Source: Candidatus Methylophosphatis roskildensis | GTDB lineage: Bacteria; Pseudomonadota; Gammaproteobacteria; Burkholderiales; Rhodocyclaceae | Length of the DNA stretch: 64,000 bases | Assembly: GCA_016708905.1 (NCBI GenBank) | Contig: JADJEV010000003.1 | Span: 1,178,001 to 1,242,000 of the forward strand | Direction: 5' to 3' | Shown: positions 50,919-60,087 of the stretch, in pieces | How the letters are laid out: every line of letters starts with the position of its first letter | Position numbering within the stretch: position 1 is the first letter of the stretch | Position numbers and translations under genes: made by a program | The notes under the pieces: model-generated | The model's database searches: none | What the model was told of the DNA's origin: nothing | The model's input: the letters and a program-made list of their open reading frames with translations, nothing else

Positions 50919-53222
50919 CAGGACTCCTGACATGGGCGGAAGAATTTATGCAACTGGAGGCGGCTCGTAGGCAAGCGTCAGGTCCGAACCGGGGTAGCGA
51001 AATTCGAGCGCGTTGAGGGTTTCACAGAGCTTGGCGAGGGCGCGGTTGTGTCGCGGATTGGCCAGTGAATGAATCCGGACTAGCAGACGCTGCTGTGCGG
51101 CTTGGGGCACGATGTCCGCACTGCTCAGCAGCATCTCGCGCACCAGCGCCCGTCCGTCGTCCTCGGTGCGCACCCCATTGAGCGTCAGACAGCGCACCAG
51201 CGCGGTTTCGGCGCGGAACGCGAGCATCTTGATGGTATCGGTGAGGTGCTTGGCCTCGGGGGCGAGCCTGACGATCTGAGCGTCGTCGAGCAACGCGTTG
51301 AGCGGCACCCGCTTGGGCAATTGTGCGAAGCGTACTCGCAGCTGCTCGCACTTGGCTTCGGCTTCGCGCAGTTGCCGGTTCAATTTGGCCTGCGCGATCT
51401 TGAACCCGCGCATGGTGGGCCGCTGCGCTTCCGGGTTGGCGCGCGCCTTCTGGCCGTAGGCTTGTTCGAGCTCCTGGAGGGCAGCGCGGCTGGCGCGAAG
51501 CTCTTTGGCCAGTGCCTTGCGCTCGGGGTTGGGGATGGTGCGCTCGGGGTCGGCGGGCTCCACTTGGTAGTTCACCAGCGCATCCAAGGCGAAGTGCTGG
51601 CGCATGTAGCGGAAGAAGTTCTCCTGCGTCCAGCGCTCGAACATGCGCCAGGCCACCACCTCGATGGGCCAATCCGTGCGGGTCGTCACAATGGAAGTCT
51701 GATGACCGTTGTCGCACAAGCGGCGCACCTCACGCATGCGAAACCCCGGTAGCACCCGGATCGAGCGCTCGGCCAACTGGTAGCTCACCTTGCGCCCATC
51801 GATGATCGCCTCCACCGTGCGAAACACTCGCTTGGGCCACTGCGCGTAGGCCCCCTTGCGGTAGGTGAGCACATCGAAGCCCTGGGCGAAGACTTCCTGG
51901 AAGAACTTCGGGCTCCAGCCCTCACGGTCGAAGGCCAGTGTCACGCGCCGCTCGCCCACCAGCTCGCGCACCTGCGGCAGAATCTCCCGACGCAGCATTG
52001 CCAGAAGATTGTCATTGGCCTCGGCACTCACCACAAACAGCGGCTGGGCATCTTGCTGGTTCACCCAGATGTCGGTGGTGGCCGGCATGCACAAGCGCCG
52101 CCGTGCCACCCACGCCTTGGGCAGCTTGTGTGTGGTGCCATGATAGGGCCGCACATGCCCATCGACATAGAGCAGCCCCACGGCTTGCGCGTTCTCGCTC
52201 ACCCAGCGCTGCGTGAGCTGCCGGCTGAACCGGGCGGCCTGTTGGCGTGCCGTCAACTCCCAGAGCTTGCGTCGCAGGGTCTTGACCTCGGGGGCGCGGT
52301 CCAGTCCCAGCAACACGCCCAGTTCCCCCGGCGGATGGCCCTGCAACTGCTCGGGGGTACGAAGCCGCAGCAGCGCCATGAAGGTCAGCATCAACAGCGT
52401 GGCGCGCAAGCCGTAGAAGCCATTCTTCAGCGAACCATAGGCCTGCTCGCCCGCCTCCAGCAGCCCCAGCGCCAGCATCGCCGGCAGCGCCAGTAAAGCA
52501 CCCCCGTAGCGCACCGCCTCGGCCGCCACAAACTGGGGGGCGGCTTCCTGGAGCTGTCCCATGCGCGCCAGTGCGCGTTCGGTGTGCCGCTGCACCGCCA
52601 CGCCACCGGCACCGCGCGCCGCACGCTGGCTGCGCTCGCTGGGCCCGCTTGGCAGGCTCGCTTGCCTGCGCGCCGCCCTGCCGAGTTCGCCGCGGCGCAG
52701 CGTCCGGCGGATCGTGCCTTCGGTAACCCCCACCTGCCCGGCGGCCTGCCGGATCGAGCTGCCCTGATCGAGCAACTGGGCCGCACGCGCGCGCTTCTCC
52801 GCCGTAAAGCGATGCGCACCCTTGGGTCCTCGCTTGTTCTGCACGACCCCCAGCACGCCCTCGGTCCTGACTTTGCGGCTGTGGCGAGTCAGCGTGCTGC
52901 GATCCAGGTGCAAGGCGGCGCTGAGATCTTCGCGCCGTGCCAGGCCAAGCTCCATCATCTGCACCGCGGCCAGGCGCTGACCCACGGCGTCGCTCTCGGC
53001 GTGCGTGAACACCGGTATGCCGTAGGCGACGTAGGCTACCTGACCGTTGTTGCGCACAATCGCGAGCACCGCGTTGATCTCTTCAGCTCCCGTGGGCTGC
53101 ACCGGCAGATGCGTCTGGGTCGGCATCGAAAACCTCCTCAACGTGGCGCAGTAATTATTACGCACCTCGCTCAAGAAGTCCAATGAAATCGGGCCGTTAA
53201 TCCACCTATGTCAGGAGTCCTG
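50919..53222. mobile_element. Insertion sequence (2304 bp) inside the SNF2 helicase gene
   Basis: Perfect 15-bp terminal inverted repeats CAGGACTCCTGACAT extend to about 22 bp with two mismatches. Target duplications AACTT lie at 50914-50918 and 53223-53227. One transposase gene fills the element. I cannot name the family. Confidence 0.93.
50946..53126 (-). CDS. Large DDE-type transposase
   Basis: The ATG at 53126 has a GAGGAGG site eight bases upstream; the protein has 726 residues. Two helix-turn-helix regions lie near the N-terminus (LARREDLSAALHLDRSTLTR; GSSIRQAAGQVGVTEGTIRR). Candidate catalytic acids are in LLYVDGHVRPYHG, LAFDREGWSPKFF and FERWTQENFFRYM. A coiled region follows. The frame is open and the IS ends are intact, so the element may be active. 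Confidence 0.88.
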   Translation of the reverse strand: MPTQTHLPVQPTGAEEINAVLAIVRNNGQVAYVAYGIPVFTHAESDAVGQRLAAVQMMELGLARREDLSAALHLDRSTLTRHSRKVRTEGVLGVVQNKRGPKGAHRFTAEKRARAAQLLDQGSSIRQAAGQVGVTEGTIRRTLRRGELGRAARRQASLPSGPSERSQRAARGAGGVAVQRHTERALARMGQLQEAAPQFVAAEAVRYGGALLALPAMLALGLLEAGEQAYGSLKNGFYGLRATLLMLTFMALLRLRTPEQLQGHPPGELGVLLGLDRAPEVKTLRRKLWELTARQQAARFSRQLTQRWVSENAQAVGLLYVDGHVRPYHGTTHKLPKAWVARRRLCMPATTDIWVNQQDAQPLFVVSAEANDNLLAMLRREILPQVRELVGERRVTLAFDREGWSPKFFQEVFAQGFDVLTYRKGAYAQWPKRVFRTVEAIIDGRKVSYQLAERSIRVLPGFRMREVRRLCDNGHQTSIVTTRTDWPIEVVAWRMFERWTQENFFRYMRQHFALDALVNYQVEPADPERTIPNPERKALAKELRASRAALQELEQAYGQKARANPEAQRPTMRGFKIAQAKLNRQLREAEAKCEQLRVRFAQLPKRVPLNALLDDAQIVRLAPEAKHLTDTIKMLAFRAETALVRCLTLNGVRTEDDGRALVREMLLSSADIVPQAAQQRLLVRIHSLANPRHNRALAKLCETLNALEFRYPGSDLTLAYEPPPVA

Positions 53223-53227
53223 AACTT

Positions 53228-55845
53228 GAGGTCGTCGGCCCAGCCGTCGAGCTTGTCGGCCTCGGCCTCGAAAATGCGGGCGTTGCGTTCGGAGATGTCG
53301 CGCTGGATCGCGGCTTGGCGTTGCTGGGTGAGTGATTCGAGGCGCTGGACGACTTCACCCTCACCCCGGCCCTCTCCCGGAGGGAGAGGGGGTTGTGCGC
53401 AAGGCAATGTCAGCAGGCGCTGCGCGATTCCCTCCTCCAGCAATTGGCCATCCTCGGTGATGCGGTAAAGATCAGGTGGTCTTCGGCCTGATCGAGCGAT
53501 TCCACGCTGAACTGCGAGAGGGCAAGCCAGCCCGTCTTGCCGATGAAGGGTTCAAGCGTCGTCACCTTGCCACCGTGTTGGCCGTAGTCGAACTGGATTT
53601 CCGCCGGAGCCAGTTCGCGGCCTTTCGCCTGGGCGACGATGGCTTCGGCCAAGGGGTGATTGAGCCGATAGAGATGCGCCTCGCCGCTGCGGCGCGGCAA
53701 CTCATAGAGACCCAATGGGATGGCGCCGGCCTGCTCGGGAAACGGGTTGGCGCCGAGACGAAACGAGGCATCGTCAAGAAACTCGGCCTGCCCATCCAGT
53801 TCGTGGCGCGTGAGCTGCATGAGCAGGCGCTCGTAGCGGTTAAGGTAGTCCTTGGAGGCTTCATCGCGCACTCTGAGCTTTTCACGCACTTCGTCATCGA
53901 AGTTTTCCAGCAGCTTCTGGCGCGTGCGCGTCATCGAGTCGTTGATCTCCAGGCTCAGCTCTAGCTGGAGCTGGTTGAAGGCGGTTGCGATGTCCTTGGT
54001 CTTGCGGCAGTTCTGATAGATGGCGGCGATACGTTTCTCGAAATCGACGCCGGATTCGATGGCGCCCAGCACTTCGTCGCTGGCGCCGAACACGCCCTCG
54101 AAGAGCTGGAACTTGTCGCGCAGCAATTCGAAGACGCGTTGGTCGGCGGCGTTCTTGCGGTTGAGGAAATTCACCACCACCACGTCGTGCTTCTGTCCGT
54201 AGCGATGGCAGCGGCCGATGCGCTGCTCGATGCGCTGTGGGTTCCAGGGCAGGTCGTAATTCACCACCAGCGAACAGAACTGGAGGTTGATGCCTTCGGC
54301 GCCCGCCTCGGTGGCGATCATGATGCGGCCCTGCTCCCGGAAAAAGTCGACCAGCGCCGAACGCATGTCGGCCGTGCGGGAGCCGGTAACACGGTCGCTG
54401 CCTTGGTGACGTTCCAGCCATTGGGCGTAAATGAGCTTTGAGCCCTCGTCAGTGTTCGAGCCGTTGAGCAGGACGATGCCGTCGGCAAACGGGCTGTCGG
54501 CCAGCAGGCGCAGCAAATAGCTCTGGGTGCGGCGGGACTCGGTGAAAATGATGGCCTTCTGCGCCGCCCCGATCTCCTGTGCCTTGGCAAAGGCAATGCG
54601 CAGCGCCTTGAGCAGTGCCTTGCCCTTGGCGTTGTGCTCGATGGAGGCCGCCAGTTGGGCGAACGCATCGAGGTCGACAATTTCGCGCTCGATGGCCTGG
54701 CGGTCGGCATCGGTCAGCATCTCCGTTGTGCCGTCATCCGACCATTCCTCGGCGCGCTCTTCCGTCAACTCGTCCAGAGCCTCGTAGTCCTGATCCAGTT
54801 CGTCTTCGAGCGACTCGGCGGGTTCCTGCTGGTGCGGCTTGGCCCGCAGTTTTCCTTTCAAGCGATTGGAAATGGAGGTCAGGGCGCCGGCGATGGCAAA
54901 GGTGGACGAGGCGAGGAGCTTGCGCAGCACCAGCGTCATCAGGGAACGCTGGCTGGCCGGCAGCGCCTGAAGGTTGTCCCGTTGCAGGTATTCCGACACT
55001 ACATGGTAGAGCCGGTCTTCGGCATCTTCCGGAGTGAACTCCTCTACAAGGGGTAGGCGCTTGGTGTAGGGAATGTAGGCGGTGACCTGGCGTCGCAGCG
55101 TGCGGTGGCAGACAGGCTTGAGGCGGGCTTTGAGCGTCTGGAAAACCTGCTCCTGTTCCAGGTTGGCGAACTGCTCGCGGAAGCTCTTGAGGTCGCCGAA
55201 GGTATGCTCGTCGATGAAGCTCACCAGGCCGAACAGCTCCAGCAGGGAGTTCTGCAAAGGCGTCGCGGTGAGCAGCAATTTATGCCTGCCGGCCAAGGCC
55301 TGCTTGAGCGTATTGGCGATGACGTTCGAAGGCTTGTAGACGTTGCGCAGGCGGTGCGCTTCGTCAATCACCACCAGATCCCACGGCACGGCCTGGACGT
55401 CGCCGGCCTTGCACTTGGCGAACTGGTAGGAGCAGATGACGATCTCGGGTGTCTCGAAGGGGCGGATCTGGCCCTGGCGGATAGCGGCGTTGTAAGACTT
55501 GGATTCGAGGATGCGGCAGGGCAGAAAAAACTTCTCGGACAACTCCTGATACCACTGCTTGCGCAGGTTCGACGGCGTGATCACCAGAACGCGCCGCTTG
55601 CGCTCCGCCCACATCTGCGACAGCACGAGACCCGCTTCGATGGTCTTGCCCAGGCCCACTTCGTCGGCCAGCAACGCACCTTTGGAAAGCGGCGAGTTGA
55701 AGGCAAAGAGCGCCGCATCGACTTGATGCGGATTGAGATCGACTTGCGCGTCGACCAGCGCGCCGGCAAGTTTTTCGACGCTGTCCGGCGGACAGCGCCG
55801 GGTGAGTTCGTAGGCGAAGTATTTTGTGTGGTACTCGGAAATCAC
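53228..55845 (-). pseudogene. SNF2-family helicase, N-terminal part, with a frameshift
   Basis: From the ATG at 55845 the protein has Walker A LADEVGLGKTIEAG, Walker B/DEAH VVIDEAHRLRN, LLLTATPLQNS, and the C-terminal helicase motifs ATEAGAEGINLQ and QRIEQRIGRCHRYGQ. Near 53470 the frame is lost: after AEDHLIF a base is missing, and ITEDGQLLEEGIAQRLL continues in another frame down to the IS. With the C-terminal fragment the ancestral protein had about 963 residues. SNF2 proteins of this RapA/DrmD-like type are DNA translocases in several defence systems. It is the first gene of the operon. Confidence 0.9.
53369..53389. repeat. Palindromic insert within the helicase coding sequence
   Basis: CCCTCTCCC, loop GGA and GGGAGAGGG form a perfect hairpin inside a longer CCCTCACCCCGGCCCTC-type repeat. 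It is in frame and encodes a run like QPPLPPGEGRGEGE between two conserved helical parts. It resembles a common intergenic palindrome. Confidence 0.7.
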
Positions 55846-56212
55846 TGGTTAGTAAGGCAAATTGGTCGATCAGATTCAATGCGAAGGTGGTGGGCTAATC
55901 CACCCGAACGTCGTAGTCTAAACGGATTGAACCTGCATCGTGGAATTCTGGCAGATCCCCAGGCTTCATCTGGATCGCCGGGTGGGAATTCCGTACGTCG
56001 GGTGTAGCCGATATTGCGCGTTCAGATTCACATCCGTAAAGCGGACATCAGTGATCGCCGGACCTCTCCGGCGAACGGCGGCTCGGGGCGATGATCGGCC
56101 CGACTGCCAGCGGCGTTGAGCGGCCGGTTCCTGGTTAGCTGCCGTTCAACTTCGCTACTCCTCGGCCTTTGGAAAACCGGAGTTGGCCGGAAGCGTGAGG
56201 TCGACCTTGGCA
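55846..56212. other. Gap between helicase and GST genes
   Basis: The helicase promoter must lie here. The only notable items are a GGAATTC repeated at about 55941 and 55983 and a GC-rich stretch (56040-56150) of the sort that recurs in betaproteobacterial intergenic DNA. No gene is supported. Confidence 0.35.
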
Positions 56213-56836
56213 CTAGGCTGCATCGAGACTTGAATAGTATTGCGCGATGGCTGGATTGTTGCCGATGCGTTGCATATGTGCCCTGAGTTTCGGTGCCACC
56301 GTATCGATCAGATCAGTTGGAATGTGGTCCAACTTCCCTGAACTGAGCCAGCGCATCACGACAAATACTTTGAGGTCGGCGATCGTTAGGCGATTGTCCG
56401 CGAAGTATTCTCCGCCATGGCTTTCCAGTTGATTCTGCAACCAGTGTAGATACTGTGTCAGTGGTCCTGCTACCAGGGCGTCGCGAGCGTTCTTCAGGTC
56501 GTCCCCTGTCAGGCCAAATGTGGTTCCCAATTTGACATTCACCTCTTCCAACGCACTCATCACCTCGTCACACAGCAAGGCCTGCAAGTAGTCGTCGGGA
56601 TATAGGCCGGTCAGCTTCCCGACGTAGCGCGTAATCGCGTCGCTTTGCGTGACCTGCAGATCATTGATATGCAGGGTAGGCACCTGATTGAGCGGTGTTG
56701 TCTTTCGAACTTCGGGAAAATCACCAAATGCAAAACGATAGTCGTCAAACGCGATCTCCCCAAGGTGCAGCGCGAGCCGCGCAGGCTCAGCGCGACCACC
56801 AGGAAAGTCAAAATAGGTGAGTTTCAGCTTATCCAT
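56213..56836 (-). CDS. Glutathione S-transferase
   Basis: The 207-residue protein has the thioredoxin-like N-terminal domain (LTYFDFPGGRAEPARLALHL, with QVPTLHINDLQVTQSDAITRY binding glutathione) and an all-helical C-terminal domain. The Tyr at about residue 8 would be the catalytic residue, as in sigma/alpha-like classes. Substrate unknown. It stands alone. Confidence 0.9.
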   Translation of the reverse strand: MDKLKLTYFDFPGGRAEPARLALHLGEIAFDDYRFAFGDFPEVRKTTPLNQVPTLHINDLQVTQSDAITRYVGKLTGLYPDDYLQALLCDEVMSALEEVNVKLGTTFGLTGDDLKNARDALVAGPLTQYLHWLQNQLESHGGEYFADNRLTIADLKVFVVMRWLSSGKLDHIPTDLIDTVAPKLRAHMQRIGNNPAIAQYYSSLDAA

Positions 56837-57156
56837 GTTCAGGGTTCCAATCGTAACGAGGAGTGTTGATCAGCAGCGAGGAGCAGCCGATCGAGACCAA
56901 GCGCGTCTCCCGTGGTTGTTCGACGGTGTGTGAACATTCGACCGGAAACGAGCTTCTCTTGACTGCCACGGCGCGCAATACCGTGCCTCAAAGCAAATTG
57001 CATAGCAAGGCTGACCGGTCGGTTCTGGCCGGGTGCCGACTGTCAGTGGGTGCACGAAATTCCGAGAAGGCAATGCAACTCAGGCTCGAAAAACCGCGTC
57101 GTGGAAAACCCGATGCTCCCGGCCATTGGGTATTGGCGGACCACATCGGCGCCGAT
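56837..57156. other. Gap upstream of GST
   Basis: About 320 bp that must include the GST promoter. I see no gene, repeat or hairpin worth listing. Confidence 0.3.
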
Positions 57157-57738
57157 TCATTTGCTCTTCTGATAGGTAGCGATCAATTCGGCTTTCGCCA
57201 GCACATGGCCAGCCATGGCTTTCTCCAACTGCGCTTTCGACGGTTTGCCGAGATCCGGCAGTGTCGTGTCCAGTGCGTAGAGCTTGTGGAAATAGCGATG
57301 TCGGCCAACGGGCGGACACGGGCCACCGTAGCCCGTGCGTTTCCAGTCGTTCAAGCCTTCCCGCGTACCGCTGGGCAGATTACCGGCAGTCACCGCGCTC
57401 GAAAGGGCCGTCGCGCTCGGCGGGATGTTGTAGAGCACCCAGTGGACCCAGGTGAGTTTCGGCGCCGCTGGATCGGGCGCATCGGGATCGTCGACGATCA
57501 GCGCGAGACTCCTGGTACCCGGCGGCAGGTTCGACCATGCCAGGTCGGGGGACACATCCTCACCTTCGCAGGTGAAACGTCGCGGAACGCTTCCGTTGTG
57601 ATCGAAGGCCCGCGAACTCAGTGCAAGAGTCATTGCTTCTCCCTCCACGGTCAGGCTTGGTGAATCCGCCCGCGCCAGATTCATCGCTGCCAGCGCAAGG
57701 ACGGCACAAAGGCACTTTGCTACTCGTCGGCGAACCAT
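57157..57738 (-). CDS. YbhB/YbcL family (PEBP-like) secreted protein
   Basis: From the ATG at 57738 the protein has 193 residues with a signal peptide (ending NLARADS). It contains the family motifs FTCEGEDVSPDLAWSNLP, LIVDDPDAPDP, WVHWVLYNIPP and GPCPPVGRHRYFHKLYALD. These are bacterial relatives of phosphatidylethanolamine-binding proteins; the periplasmic role is unknown. It is 131 bp downstream of the SagB-like gene on the same strand. Confidence 0.92.
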   Translation of the reverse strand: MVRRRVAKCLCAVLALAAMNLARADSPSLTVEGEAMTLALSSRAFDHNGSVPRRFTCEGEDVSPDLAWSNLPPGTRSLALIVDDPDAPDPAAPKLTWVHWVLYNIPPSATALSSAVTAGNLPSGTREGLNDWKRTGYGGPCPPVGRHRYFHKLYALDTTLPDLGKPSKAQLEKAMAGHVLAKAELIATYQKSK

Positions 57739-57869
57739 GACATGGCCTCGAACCCTCTTCGCGAATGTCGGCAATAGCATACACGCGGCGTGTTCGAACG
57801 GCTGCTTTCGGGAAGACAGCGCCTGCGGCATGAACGCGGCCGATGGCCACCGGCGGATCATCGAGCTTT

Positions 57870-59477
57870 TCAAGCCTGAAACCCCTGAAACCCGTATGGC
57901 GGCAGGGTCGACAAGCGCGGATCGTCGACCGGGTGACCCATCGAGAAGTGATACAGGCTTTGCCAGACGTGACCCTCGATGCCGAGCAGCGCATGCATTT
58001 CGTCATCGAAGAAACACCCGATTCCGGTGGCGCGCATGCCGGCGGCCTCCGCTTCCAGATAGAGCACCTGTCCCACCATGCCGCATTCCCACAGAAGGTG
58101 ACGGTAGCACCAGGGTTCCTGCAATGCGGTCTCGAACTGCGCGAGCATGCCCAGCGCAAAACACGAATCGGCGGCGATATCCTGGTGACAGCAGATCGAT
58201 TTCGCCGTGTCGCGCAGATCGTAGGGGAGCAAGAGGTACAGCGGCAGGTGCGCCGGCCCCGCCTTTTGCCACAGCCATTCCGATCGCATGGCTTGCCTGA
58301 TGCCCGCCAAGACGGCGGGATCTCGCAGAAACGCGTACAGGCCGGGTTCCAAACCGTCCACGCGATGCAGCATGAATAGCGGATGCACCATGGCGGGCGT
58401 CGACAGTGCATTCCACGGAGGTGTATCGCGGCGCGCGATCAGGCAGTCCATCATGCCAAAGAACGACGACGCCGGGAGCGAGGCGGCACCGTCGAAGCTC
58501 ACGGCGCTGCGGCGTTGCCGGGCAATCTGCGCGAAGCTCAGATCCAGGGCCGGGGCAGCCGGTGGCGCGGCGGGCTCCGCGCGAGAGGCGCCCAGCTCGA
58601 GCGTAGCGGGCTTGTGCGTGGCGCGGTGAATCGTTTCGATATCCGGCCACACCAGACGCTTCGCGCTCAGGCGGTTGGCGCGGCCGTGCCAGGTCGCTTT
58701 CTTCGCTGCATCCAACAGGCACTGCCCGTCAGGCAAGCAATCCGGATTGCCGACCCACAGCAGCACATCGGGTACTTCGGGTTCGGCAGCCGCAAAATCC
58801 TCACCACGGTCCAGTCCAAGCAGACCTGCGACCATGTCGTCGCCTGCCGCATCAAGCAGCCGGGTCTGCCAGCCGAGCGCTGCCGCAACGTAACTCAAGG
58901 CGGCAATGGCATGGCCGCAATCGTGTGCGCAATAGCGCCAGGCGCGCATGCCGTATTTCCATGCCTCGCGCCAGTAGATCGAGCTGATGCCTATCAGAAT
59001 GCCGTTGCACGAGAACGCGTCGTCCCAGCTCCGGTCATCGATGGCCGCGCGCTGTTCGAGCAGATGATCGCGGCTCAGATAGTGGTAGACCCCGGCGGAC
59101 AGGTCGGCGAGTTTCGGGCACAGCAGATAGCCCTCGGTCGGATGCAGGTTCCCGCTCGACGGGTTGCAGCGCAGCGCCCACCGATTGGCGCCATGGGATT
59201 TCCAGGCCGACAGGCCGAGCGCGAGTTCGAACAGGATGGCGATGCTTTCCAGTTCAAACGCACCCGCTGATGCCAGTTCGCCGCTGCGCACGTCGTTGAA
59301 TCGCGTGGCAAGCGTGTCCGCCGCCAAGGGCAGGCGGATCCGGGGAACGCCGGCAAACTCCCGGAACGGATCCGGTTGGTTCGCCCAATCGAGTCTTCCC
59401 GGACCCGGCGCGTAGCGGTTGATGCGATGCTTGCTGCGTTCGTGAAATTCAAGCAACGCTGATTGCAGTTCGTCCAT
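57870..59477 (-). CDS. SagB/ThcOx-type oxidoreductase with two nitroreductase-like halves
   Basis: From the ATG at 59477 the protein has 535 residues, about twice the single domain. The first half contains RCNPSSGNLHPTEGYLL and YCAHDCGHAIAALSYVAAALG; the second starts near SFAQIARQRRSAVSFDG and has LLWECGMVGQVLYLEAEAAGM and GIGCFFDDEMHALLGI. These are FMN-binding motifs of SagB-type dehydrogenases, which in azole-forming clusters oxidise azolines. No cyclodehydratase or precursor peptide gene is nearby, so a stand-alone redox role is likelier. Confidence 0.9.
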   Translation of the reverse strand: MDELQSALLEFHERSKHRINRYAPGPGRLDWANQPDPFREFAGVPRIRLPLAADTLATRFNDVRSGELASAGAFELESIAILFELALGLSAWKSHGANRWALRCNPSSGNLHPTEGYLLCPKLADLSAGVYHYLSRDHLLEQRAAIDDRSWDDAFSCNGILIGISSIYWREAWKYGMRAWRYCAHDCGHAIAALSYVAAALGWQTRLLDAAGDDMVAGLLGLDRGEDFAAAEPEVPDVLLWVGNPDCLPDGQCLLDAAKKATWHGRANRLSAKRLVWPDIETIHRATHKPATLELGASRAEPAAPPAAPALDLSFAQIARQRRSAVSFDGAASLPASSFFGMMDCLIARRDTPPWNALSTPAMVHPLFMLHRVDGLEPGLYAFLRDPAVLAGIRQAMRSEWLWQKAGPAHLPLYLLLPYDLRDTAKSICCHQDIAADSCFALGMLAQFETALQEPWCYRHLLWECGMVGQVLYLEAEAAGMRATGIGCFFDDEMHALLGIEGHVWQSLYHFSMGHPVDDPRLSTLPPYGFQGFQA

Positions 59478-59880
59478 GATCACCAGCCAGGGTACGCCAA
59501 GACAATCCGAATCGGCGATCACCGAGTAACTTGGCGGATTCATGAAACGAGCAGGTTGCGCGCAGGTGGGCGAATCACGTTGATTCCGGGACCGTCAGCA
59601 ATCGGGAATCGGAGCCAACGGTGTTGCGCGGCTGCAAGTGACAGGCCAGCGTATGTCGGTCTTCACGGCCATCGATCAGGACCAAGGAGGAATCATCGCG
59701 AACAAACGGATACAGCCGGCATCGATTCCGGCATCGCGCGGCCGTTCCATTGGCGCGGGCCGGATCATTCGTGCCGGCCGATTATCGAGGCCCCCACCCG
59801 GTTCGAACCGACCGACCGCTTCCACTGTCCAACTGCCGAATACCTGCTACCCCATCCCGCAAGTAACGATTGGAGTTTCC
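59478..59880. other. Divergent gap between SagB-like and DUF6494 genes
   Basis: About 400 bp expected to carry promoters for both directions. Nothing specific is recognised. Confidence 0.3.
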
Positions 59881-60087
59881 ATGGATGACGAAACTTTCAA
59901 CCTCAGCATACGCAAGTTCCTGAAGATGGTGGGCGTCAATTCACAGCGCGAGATCGAGCATGCGGTGGCCAAGGCGGTTGCCGCCGGTGCCATCGCGGGT
60001 ACCGAATCGTTTCCCGCAAAAGTGACGCTGGAGATCGCGGGCCTGCAACTCAACGTCCAGTTCGATGGCGAAATCGGGCTCCAATAG
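59881..60087 (+). CDS. DUF6494 family small protein
   Basis: The 68-residue protein (NLSIRKFLKMVGVNSQREIE, then KVTLEIAGLQLNVQFDGEIG) matches the small DUF6494 family, of unknown function. It overlaps the start of the pentapeptide-repeat gene by 23 bases, so the two are coupled. Confidence 0.85.
   Translation: MDDETFNLSIRKFLKMVGVNSQREIEHAVAKAVAAGAIAGTESFPAKVTLEIAGLQLNVQFDGEIGLQ

Noticed and set aside
55846..56212. Right attachment site for a tRNA-integrated island
   Set aside because: No copy of the tRNA-Val 3' end was found here.
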